Shown here: piece after piece, positions 46,600 through 58,500 of the stretch
Position numbering within the stretch: position 1 is the stretch's first letter
Layout: every line of letters starts with the position of its first letter
Assembly (NCBI GenBank): GCA_003255065.1
Contig: QAOA01007722.1
Coordinates: 309,088 to 373,087 of the forward strand
Length of the DNA: 64,000 nucleotides
Reading direction: 5' to 3'
From: Cercis canadensis
Lineage: Eukaryota; Streptophyta; Magnoliopsida; Fabales; Fabaceae
Notes under the pieces: model-generated
What the model saw: the letters and a program-made list of their open reading frames with translations, nothing else
Database searches by the model: none
What the model was told of the DNA's origin: nothing
Program-made: the position numbers and the translations under genes

Positions 46600-49500
46600 G
46601 TGGGAAAGCTGAAACTCAATACCCAAACAAGCATGGGCACACTGGTCCTAATGTTAGTTGGAGTGTGACTACTGGCAACTGTAGTGGGTCTAGTGCAGAG
46701 AATATCACTAGCAACCAAGTACCACTTGAATGCCAGTGTGGGAAGAAGCCATTGTTGTTGACGGCGTGGACTGAGAAGAATTTTGGGCGTCCATTTTGGA
46801 GAGTTAGTATGAACAACTGATGGGACTTTTTCCGGCAAGTATATCGGGTCACACAAGTAATATAATAGTGAGTAGAGTATCGTTCCCACGAGGATTAAGG
46901 CTAACAATTACCAATTTCACCAATAAAGATTCTATTCGGAAAGATAAATGGTTTGGATTGAAAGCAGCTCTGGAATGAGCTGCTGCAATTAACTAAGTGA
47001 CAACTAAGTAACAAAACTCCAACAATATCGTAACAATCTTTAAGAGACAATCTAAATGTGAGATTTGTAATAAGAATGAGAAAGGTTAGGGGTTGATTTC
47101 ATTCACTTGCAATTCGATTTCCTCATAGACAAGGTAATCTCAGAAACAATATTGGACTACTTATTTCAGTCACAATTCTTTTGTTGTTGGTTCATTTCCT
47201 TAAAGTGATTGAACCCAATTCCTTGGTGACACAATCCTCCCTATGTCAATTACTTGTCTAATTCCTTGATACAACTAATTAATCTAGGTGATTTGGTTCT
47301 AGGAAATTAATCTGATACCACCTAAACGAAATTATCTATTCCTAGATTAACTCAATTTAGGATAGAATTTACAGGGCACATTCGAATCTTACTATTCCTA
47401 GTATTGAAATGAATCTCTTGACCATTCAAATGGTAGCTAAGCATTTAAAGGCATTAAGAACAGCAAATTCCATTCAACAAAAGAAGTTGTGCTAAAACAA
47501 GTTTATTCAATCTTGAAACTTCATTACAAATGAATTACATCAAACCCCTAACAATAAGAATTTAGCTACTCATACTTGAATTCAATAAAAACAAATAAGT
47601 ATTCAACATGAGATGAAAAGAAGAGAAGAAGAAGAAACTCTGTGACGATCCAGTTCCGATTACACCCCTTGCCTCCCTAGTTCTTCTGCTCCTTTCTTCC
47701 TCAAGTATGGCCTCCTTTTACACATGCATCAGATTTCCTTTTTATACTTGTGCAGAATTAGGTCATTTGGTCAAAAATAGCTCGAACACGGCCCTGACAC
47801 GGCCGTGTTCTTTTCTGGTCTTGGGCGTGTCACTTAAGTTACATTTCTGGTCATTGAACACGGGCTCTGACACGGCCGTGTTCCTTTCTGATCACGGCCG
47901 TGTCACTTAGACATGGCCCGTGCTCTTCTTTGGTCTGGGCGTGTCCTGTCTTTGTAGCCTCTGCTTGTTCAACACGGCCCCTCACACGGCCGTGTTCTTC
48001 TCTTTCCTTGACCGTGTTTGCCCTTAGACTGGGCCTTTGTTCTCTTGGACATTCTGCTTGATCAACACGGCCTTGGACACGGCCGTGTCTGTTCCTGTCT
48101 GAGGCCGTGTTTGTCCATGAGCTTGAGCAGTAACCTCTGGATGGTAGACACGGGGTACACACAGCCATGTTACTGCCCGTGTCTAGCAAAAAACTTGGTA
48201 GATGGCTGCTTTCATTGCCATTTTCTCCATGAATTGCTGCTAGATTCTTCTCATTTCCTAATTACCCATCTTGGTACCTGTCAAAGCCAATTTATGGATT
48301 AAACACCATGTTTAGAGAGAATTTGCTTACAATGCAGGTAAAAATTCAGTATTAAAGCATGGATTGTATAGTCCTAAAAGACAAGTATCAAATACCCCCA
48401 CACTTAGACATTTGCTTGTCCTCAAGCAATGAAAATTAGAACATGTGCCTTAGGTGTTCTCCCTGGACAGACAATTTCATTTCTACAAAAATTTATGCAA
48501 GGCACCCTAAAATGAGCAGCTGCATTATTCAGTTTCTATTTCAGTTTATGGACTCAGTCATCACTTAACAGTTTGCCTCAGCTACACTCTCAGTAACTAG
48601 AAAGAATTACCCTGTGCTTATTACTCTATTCCAATAATAGGCAAAAATAACAACACTCCAAACTAAGAACTCACGAATTATTCTTTCCTCTCTTTCTCTT
48701 TTTCTTTCCTTTTCTTTTCTTTTCTTTTCTTGCATAGTTAGGGGTCCTAGGATGTGGTGTCCGGTCATTGCCTGTGACCCACATTCAACTAGTTATGCTT
48801 CATTGGCATACTCATATCCTTCTCCAGTTTCAAGCACAGAAGGTAGAGGAGCAGAGCCCCACTATGCTCATCATGGATCACCACTCGAAAACAATTAATG
48901 AAGATTTTTTTATTTTTTATTTTTTATTTTTTTAAGAACAGCAAAGGAAAAACCAGTACTCAGCACAGGGTATTCTAACTACAAACATCAAGTTTAGCTA
49001 GCATAAACAAATTTCTAACACTCCCAAGTCCATTACACCTCAATAGTTACTTCCTAATGCAGCAAGCCTCAAAGTAGACTACTCGGCATTAAAAGACTTA
49101 AGTAACAATTTAAAAACAAGTCATCCAGGAAATTCCAGAGACACAATGTTCCCGTTCCACATGCCAGAGGATTCACATGCAAATATCTACATCTAGTCTT
49201 ATATTATTCTACCTCCCCACACTTAAATCATGCATTGTCCACAATGAATGGCATACAAATAGAAGGTGGAGGCAGAAATAGAATCAACAGGCATAGAAAT
49301 ATGAAAGAATGAAAAAATGAGAATAGTTGGAACTACTCCCTGGAAGGTGCTTCAGAAGGGTGGTCGGTGGATGCTGGAGAATCAGGCCGTGGAGGTCGAG
49401 ATGAGGTGCGCGGCGGCCGAATATGTTCTACCGACGGGGCAATGTCGACATCGTTCGCTGGATCCTGAAAGGTGGACGGACGAGGTAGTGGTGGTGGATG

Positions 49501-52500
49501 GAGTCCTAAGGATTGACACATCATCTGTAGAGTGGATTGCACCCACTGGTGATGTGCCAGCTCATAGGAAATCCACTGATGTCTATGATGCCGCTCCCGC
49601 CGGTTGTCTAAGATTAGGCGGTTGACTCGGGTTCTTGTGCCATCTACTTCGACCTCAATCCGAGCCAACTGCCTCTCCAGTGCTGTTGGTTTCCTATCTT
49701 CCTCGTCAGCTTCAGTGGACGGGATAGTAGGAGGGGATTGTGGCGGGAGAGGTGCGGACGTGCTCGGCTCCTCCGCCGGTGGTTCTTCAGGTGGTGCTGG
49801 TGCATCACCTCTCGGGGCATCCACTGCTGGCTCCTCGACTGGTGGACTGCCAGGTACCGCTCGTGGTGGAGCACCGGCTATAGCAAAATATATGCCCTGG
49901 CCGTCTGTGCGGCGCTCCACCATCCCCATGGCTTTCAGGGTGTCCATTCCCAGCGGCAAAGGTCGACAAGCGACCGTGAGGGTCGACTCGTCACCCAACA
50001 CATCCAGGTGGCGAGCGAGGCGGGTGATGACTGATCCTCTGCCGATGGCTCCGAAGTTGCCTCGATGGAGATAGCCCTTGATCAGTTGAATGAAAGCGTA
50101 TCCCAGGTGGCAATGGCTCTTCTCCTTAATGCATTGGAGGTAGAAGAGGTCCCTCTTACTCACCACGCCTGTGCTCTCCCTTCTGGCGTTCAGTGAGTGC
50201 ATCAGCAGCTTGTGGATGTATCTAAGTGCTGATGACCGGAGGGTGGATGCCTTGGACCGCTTGGCCTCATAAGTGGCTTTAGTGCTCACTTCGAGCCAGC
50301 ATTCTGCCGGGTCTTTGTTGGTATAGGACCAATCCAGCAAGAAGGTGTTCTCTGGCCTGATTTCTGCAGACGGCTGTCCAGCTAACCCTGCCGCCTCAGT
50401 GAACTCTTGAAGGTTCATGCTATGCATGAAAGAGCCGAGACGGAATCTGATCGAGTCTGGCTCATACCACGTCGTGTTGTTGGCTGTGAAGGTGGTGTTG
50501 ATCTCGACAATTGCGAGAAACTCCAAGGTGAGTTCTCTGTATGCTGGTTCTTGGAGCTCGAAGATATTTCCCCACTGTCCTGGACTGAGGAGTTGGCGAA
50601 TCTCCTCGTCGATGCCTAGCTCCTGCAACACTAGCCATACCGGGTATCGGCTAGGTTCAAATGGCTTTGTTGAGAGCTTGGCTAGCCGCTCCTGGTGCTC
50701 AGCCCCTTGGAGTCTGAGGAATGGATGAACTGAAGTGTCAGCTGCTCTTGATCTTCTCTTCTTCACAGGTGGAGAAGGTGACTCGGGAGGGTTTGGACGG
50801 TTCTTCCTGGTCTTCAATTTCTCCCGGCGAGGTTGTGTGTCAGCAGTACGCTTTGTCATTTTGGTGTCCTAGAAAATAAATTTAATAAGTAAGTTGCCAA
50901 ATTTGGACAAATGAGCACACAAGAGTGGTACCTCAAAACAGAATATGAATGCAAAATCCAGTTGATGCATAACATTGAGCTATTTCAAAATGGGAAAATG
51001 CATGTCTATATGATAAAACCACAAGTCTCAAAACAGTAATTCAGCAAGTATTCTCAGAATCTCAGTACATGCACAGATTTATCCAATGGCCATTCCCACA
51101 TCATCAATGCAATAGAATCAGATTTCAATTTCCATAAGCAGTTAATCAACTGAAATGCTAATTCCCACATGTTTACTAACCCAACACCACTCTAAAAGCA
51201 ATAATTCAACAAAGAGTTATACACAAGGCAGCAGGGTAGTAAAATTGAAATTCAGTATACTAGTTCAGTGCCCCACATTATCTCTCGAATCCTATCTCAT
51301 TTTCCTAATTCCAATTTCTAACATCAGATATTTAACCAAGTCATCATCATCAATTACCCCACTAACAATTACACAAAATCAGGTTCCTTAACCAGGATTT
51401 ATTCTCTGGTCATAGTGCAAATAGAATTCAACATCAATTCCTACTGTGCTAGACAAGAAAATCAGATAATCCATCCACAGTAATGATCATTACCAGCTAA
51501 GAAAAACACAATCTATGCAAGAATTTTTGAATGAATTAACCAATTCCACAGGACAATATCCATGATAGTGGCTAAATGAGGAATTTGTAAAATGAACAAC
51601 TGTCCCTAACAACAACTTGCAATAGATTAACAGAAATTCAGCATGAAATTAGAGTGGTGACAGTAATGATAATTTCAGGATAACAGTATTTGCTACCAAC
51701 ACCCTCAACATCAGTAGATTCCCCCAATGATTTATTCTTACAGTCAATTTAGTATACTATGCCATCCTAAATTTCCTCACTAAACACAGATTATGCAGCA
51801 GTTATTTCAGTGATATTATGATTCCAATTCTTATGCAACCTAGTTAAAATTCCCTCACTCAATTCAGATTATGCAGACAACACTCGTAAAGCACACAATT
51901 ATGCAGATAACTACCATATGAACTAAGCTATGCACATAGAGCAAACACTCATAATCAAAACATAGGAGAAAACAAGAAGAATTAGGAATGCCATACCTGT
52001 AGGAAGCAGGGTAATCGAAAATTGCAAAAGAACTGCTGCAATGTGTGTGCTGATGTGGTGAAATGGAGAAATGCGACTAGGGCAAAGAATTTGGTGCTTA
52101 ACTGGACTGGGATTGGCCGGAAATAGGTGTGGGATGCTCGGAAAAGCTAGGGATTTGAGAGAAAATGAGAAGAAGGGGAATTTCTGAAGTGATGAAATGC
52201 CCTGCGAATTCAGCTTTTAAAATTTCTGAGTGACACGCCCACAACACGGTCGTGTTCTGTGGGCGTGTCGTGCTGTAAAGTAGAGACACGGGATAAACAC
52301 GTGGGGTGTTTAAGTGACAGGGGGTGTTGTTTAAGTAACACGGGCGTGACCACCCCGTGTCTCAGACCGTGTCCAAAGTTAGAATATTTGAATTAAGTGA
52401 CACGGTCACAACACGGCCGTGTTCGTGATCTGGCAAAATTATATACTTACATGAGACAACACATGGGCATGTCTAGGGACAATTAATTCTGGGTAAGTGA

Positions 52501-55500
52501 CACGGGGGTGAACACGGGCGTGTCATAGACCGTGTCTGCCTGTTGGATTCCTGTGAGAGTTACACGTTCACTGCCACGGCCATGTGTGTGCCCGTGTCTC
52601 TCCTCTGAGCTCTCTGTATAGTGAACACGGGTCACGACACGGGCATGTTACAGACTGTGTTGTATCTCTGAGCTCTCTGCCCTCTTCACACGGTTCATGA
52701 CATGGGCGTGTTCCAGACCGTGTTCTATCCTGAGATACCAAAAACAAAACTTTGATGAACAAAAATGACAAAAATGAAGATGTAAAACAAAAACAGAATG
52801 AAAACAACTAAAAGTAAATAAGGAGAAATGGGTAAAGACTTTGGTTGCCTCCCAAGAAGCGCTTAATTTTAAAGTCCTCAGCCGGACTATCTCGGAGATT
52901 ATGCTGATGCAGTGAGGGCCATTGAAGAAATGTGGTGTTTAACCCCATCTCCCCAGTAATATTTAAGTCGTTGCCCATTAACCTTGAAACTCCTTCCCGT
53001 TTCTCTGTCAGCCACCTCAATCGCTCCATAGGGGTATACTGTCTTGACCATAAATGGTCCTGACCACCTTGATTTCAGCTTTCTCGGGAAGAGTCTCAGT
53101 CTTGAATTGTACAGCAAGACTTGTTGTCCTGGTTCAAAAATCCTTTGGATGATTTTTTTATCATGCCATTTCTTTGTCTTCTCTTTGTAAAGCTTGGAAC
53201 TCTCATAAGCTTTATATCTGAATTCATCCAGTTCGTGAAGTTGAAGTACCCTTTTTTCCCCTGCTTTTGCCAGGTCAAAATTTAGGATCTTCGTGGCCCA
53301 CCATGCTTTGTGCTCCAATTCGACAGGCAAATGACAAGCCTTGCCATACACTAACTGATACGGGGACATGCCAAGAGGTGTCTTCAATGCAGTACGGTAT
53401 GCCCAAAGAGCATCATCGAGTTTCAGGGCCCAATCCTTTCTAGAGGCGTTGACAGTCTTCTCAAGAATTCTCTTCAACTCTCTGTTTGACACTTCAACTT
53501 GACCACTGGTTTGTGGATGATATGGAGTTGCTATGCGGTGTCTCACTCCATACTTGCTCAATAAAGGGTCCATTCGCTTATTACAGAAGTGAGTGCCCTC
53601 ATCACTGATCAAAGCTCTTGGAACTCCAAATCTTGAAAATATATTCTTCTTGAGGAAACTCATAACTATCTGAGCATCATCGGTTCTTGTGGCAGTTGCT
53701 TCAACCCATTTAGACACGCAATCAACTGCGACCAGAATATACTCATTAGAGTATGATGATGGGAAAGGACCCATGAAATCTATTCCCCAAACATCAAACA
53801 ATTCAACTTCGAGTACTGAATTCAGAGGCATTTCATGCCTTTTTGAGATGTTGCTGGTCCTTTAGCAGCGGTCACACGTCTTCACATAGTCATAGGTGTC
53901 TTTGAAGATTGTTGGCCAGTAGAACCCTGATTGGAGAACTTTGGCAGCTGTCCGATCTCCACTGAAATGGCCACCATAGTTTGAAGCATGGCAATGCCAC
54001 AATATATCCTTCACCTCTTCTTGTGAGACACATCTCCTCAAGAGCCCGTCAACACATTTTCGCAGCATATAAGGCTCGTCCCAGACATAGAACTTAGCCT
54101 CATGAAGGAATCTCTTTAACTGTTGGGAGTTTAGATCTACAGGTAGAACCTTAGCAGCTTTAAAGTTTGCAAAATCAGCATACCATGGCAAGCTGTGCAC
54201 TGCCAAGAGTTGTTTGTCTGGGAACTCCTCATTGATGGGAATAGGTGTAGCTAGGTTCTTCTCTTGTTGCTCAATCCTAGACAGATGATCAGCCACCACA
54301 TTGTCCATTCCTTTCTTGTCCTTTATCTCCAGATCAAATTCTTGCAACAGCAAGATCCAGCGGATGAGCCTAGGCTTGGAATCCTGTTTAGCAAAGAGAT
54401 ACCTAAGAGCTGTATGATCAATATATACAATAACCTTGGCACCTACTAAATAAGAGCGGAATTTATCAAATGCAAAAACAATGGCTAACAACTCTTTTTC
54501 AGTAGTGGCATAGTTAAGTTGAGCAGAATCTAACACATGATTTGCATAGTATATGGCATGCAATAATTTGTTTTTTCTCTGCCCCAAGACAGCACCTACA
54601 GCTATGTCACTAGCATCACACATAAGTTCAAAAGGTAAATACCAATCAGGTGGGATCATCACAGGGGCAGTAATCAACTTTTGTTTCAATGTATTAAAAG
54701 CTAACAGACATTCCTTATTGAAAACAAAAGTTTCATCTTTCACAAGTAGGTTACATAGGGGTTTAGCAATTTTAGAAAAATCCTGAATAAATCTTCTATA
54801 AAAGCCTGTGTGTCCCAAAAAACTACGCACCCCTTTGACAGTAGTAGGAGGGGGTAATTTTTCAATTACCTCTACTTTAGCCCTATCGACCTCTATCCCC
54901 TTGGCAGAAATTTTATGCCCTAAAACAATCCCCTCTCTGACCATAAAATGGCACTTTTCCCAATTCAAAACCAAATTGGTTTCTTGGCATCTTTTTAACA
55001 TTAACGACAGATTATGCAAGCAATTATCATAAGAAGAGCCAAAAACAGAAAAGTCATCCATAAATATTTCTATAAATTTCTCATTCATGTCAGAGAATAT
55101 GGAAAGCATACACCTTTGAAAAGTGGCCGGGGCATTGCACAATCCGAATGGCATCCTCCGATAAGCATACACTCCATAGGGGCAAGTGAAGGCGGTCTTT
55201 TCCTGATCCTCCGGAGCTATGGCAATTTGGTTGTAACCCGAATACCCGTCCAGAAAACAGTAATGCTCATGACCGGCTAGGCGCTCCAGCATCTGATCTA
55301 TAAAAGGGAGAGGGAAATGGTCCTTCCTCGTGGCGTCATTCAGTTTTCTGTAGTCGATGCATACGCGCCATCCCGTGACTGTTCTAGTGGGAATTAGTTC
55401 ATTCTTTTCATTCATCACCACTGTTGTCCCTCCTTTCTTGGGCACCACCTGAACTGGGCTTACCCATGAACTGTCCGAGATAAGGTAAATAACTCCAGCA

Positions 55501-58500
55501 TCTAGGAGTTTTACCACATCCTTTCGCACTACTTCCTTCATGATTGGATTTAGTCTCCTTTGGGGTTGTACAACAGCTTTGTGGTTTTCTTCCATGAGGA
55601 TCTTGTGCATACAAAAAGATGGACTGATGCCTTTTAAATCAGCAATCGACCATCCAATGGCGCTCTTATACCTCCTCAATACCCGTAACAGTTTCTCCTC
55701 CTCTAACTTAGTTAATCCAGAATTAATGATAACGGGAGAGGAATTATTCTCACCAAGGAAGGCATACTTCAAGGTCAGCGGCAGTGGCTTGAGCTCAACT
55801 TTTGGAGATTGCTCTTGATTCACCTCCCTTTTTAATTCTTCTAGCTTAGGTGGTGCAGATGTCGAATACGATGGTAGAGCATCCAATAATGCTACATGTT
55901 CTGCGCATGTTGAATCTCCTGCTAAATCTATTATGGTCACTGCATCCACCAAAACTCTTTCAAGAGGACAAGAGGTTAGATTTTCCCTGAACGTGCTAGC
56001 AATGATAGAGTCCAGAATATCCAGGCGGAAGCATTCCTCTTTCTCCATAGGATGTTGCATCGCACTAAACACATTGAAGATCACCTTCTCATCTTGAACT
56101 TTCAGGGTCAGAGTCCCATCAGCTACATCTATCAATGCTCTCCCAGTAGCTAGAAATGGTCGTCCCAAGATCAGCGGAATCTCTCCATCATCCTCCATGT
56201 CTAGGACAACAAAATCCACCGGAAAGATGAACTTGTCAACCTTAACCAAGACGTCCTCTACTAAACCGTAGGGATGTTTGACAGACCGGTCGGCAAGCTG
56301 CAGTGTAATCATGGTGGGTTTTGCTTGACCAATTCCCAACCTCTTGAAGATAGATAGAGGCATAAGGCTCACACTCGCTCCCAGATCACATAATGCCTTC
56401 CCAAAAGTGATGTCTCCAATAGTGCATAAAATAGAGAAACTCCCTGGATCTTTGAGCTTTGGAGGCAATTTCCTCTGGAGAATAGCGCTGCACTCCTCTG
56501 TCAACATGACTGTCTCATCATCTCCGATTCTTCTTTTCTTGGTCAGAAGATCCTTCATAAATTTCACATAGGATGGCATTTGTTCCAGTGCTTCAGCAAA
56601 AGGTATATTTATCTGTAATTTCTTGAAAACCTCTAAGAACTTGCTGAATTGCTTTTCATCCTGGTGTTTCTTGAGCCTTTGAGGAAAAGGCACCTTGACT
56701 GGAGGTATTGTAGCACAAGGTCTGGTCAATTTCTCCCCCTCTTCTCCACTTGCTGCCTCAGTGGGGCGGTTAGATACTGTGTTCCCATTTGTCCTATTTA
56801 CCTTATCATCTTTCTCTTATGGTGTTTCTTGTCTTAGACTGGGCTCCAGCACTTTTCCGCTCCTTGTAGTTATGGCCTTGATATGCTCCTTAGGATTTGG
56901 AATAGTATCACTGGGCAAGGATCCTTGAGGTCTGTCTGCCAATTGTTTCGCTATCTGCCCCATTTGAGTTTCCAACTTCCGAATTGATGCATCTTGATTT
57001 CTGAACCCGCTCCTGGTTTCCTCCATAAATGTTGCAGTTTTCTGAATGAAAGCTGAGGTTTGAGTGGTCAATTTCTCTAGTGCACTCTCTAAAGAATGAC
57101 TCTTTTCATTAGTTTGAGGTTGTGAAGCATGACCTTGAGTTGTCTGATGTGGGGACTGATATGAGTAGTTGGGTCTGTGGGAACCTCTTTGATTTCCTTG
57201 ATTACCCCATGAGAAATTTGGGTGATTCCTCCACCCCGGATTATACGTAGGAGCATAAGGATTATTCTGAGGTCTGGAAGGATTTCCCATGTAGTTCACT
57301 TGCTCTTGAGACACTAAAGGTCCAAACATGTTGCCCGGACACTCTCCATTTGCATGGCTCCCTGCACAAAAGTCACAAACTGGTGGAGAGAAATTGACTG
57401 CATTCACGTTGACAGTCTCAAACTTCTTGGACAGCTCAGCCACCTGTTGTGTTAATAGCTTGTTCTGGGCTAACAGTGCATCTAGTGTCCCGACTTCCAT
57501 GACGCCTCTCTTGACTATGGATCTCTCTTCTTGACTCTGGTAGTCATTACAAGCCATCTTCTCAAACAAATCCCAGGCTTGCTCCGGAGTTTTATAATTC
57601 ACAGCTCCTCCTGCTGCAGCATCCACATTCGCTTTTGTGTGAGGAAGCATACCGTTGTAAAAACTCTGGACTTGGATCCAAAATTCGAACGAGTAATGTG
57701 GGCATCTCCTCAGTATATCATTGTACCGCTCCCAAGCTTCACTCAATGATTCTCCATCTTGTTGGCGAAATGAAGTAATTTCTGTCCTCAACCTTGCTGA
57801 TTTGGAAGGAGGGAAATATCGAGCTAGAAACTTATTCACCAAATCTGACCAAGTGGTGACGCTGCCCCTTGGTTGAGAATCCAACCAGCTTCTGGCCTTA
57901 TCTCGCACAGAAAAAGGGAAAAGCCTGAGTCGAATTGCATCATCACTCACCCCGTTCAACTTCACCGTGTCACAAATCTGCAGAAAGTTGGCTATGTGCC
58001 CATTTGGATCTTCTAGCACACTTCCACTGAACTGATTGTGCTGTACTAACTGAAGAAGAGCCGGTTTAAGTTCAAAGTGATTGGCCTGAACCGGTGGTCC
58101 TGTTATACTCGCTCCACATCCTGCGGCTGTTGGGATAGAATATTTCATGAGTGTTCGCGGTGGAGGGTTTTGTCCAACTCCATTGCCATTATTGTGCAGT
58201 GGAGGATTCTGATTTTGTTCTGCCATAACTGTCGGATGTGCTTGTCTTGCTCCTCTAGTCTGCTTGCGAAGTCTTCTAGCTGTTCTCTCAATCTCAGGAT
58301 CAAAAGCTAATGAGCTGGAATCGAGAGTACCTCGCATACACCAAGATTAAAGTAGGATAAGCAATTGAGAGAAACAAGTTAACAACAGATAAACTATTTG
58401 AACCAAATTTACTAACAAGAATTTCAAAATCCAAATTAGGACCTAGTTAGTTACTATTAATATTGCTAATATACCGTTAATCCCCGGCAACGGCGCCAAA

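Noticed and set aside
49604-50074. 156-codon plus-strand ORF
   Set aside because: It is antisense to the conserved third ORF of Athila B and has no recognisable domain, so it is an incidental open frame in GC-richer sequence.
49333-50859. Retroviral envelope gene
   Set aside because: It has the right position but no visible signal peptide, membrane helix or cleavage-site pattern, so it is kept as a third ORF of unknown role.
58481-58498. tRNA-Asp gene
   Set aside because: Only the last 18 bases of the tRNA are present, directly next to an LTR. It is a primer-binding site. The same holds for 21397-21414 and 39328-39345.
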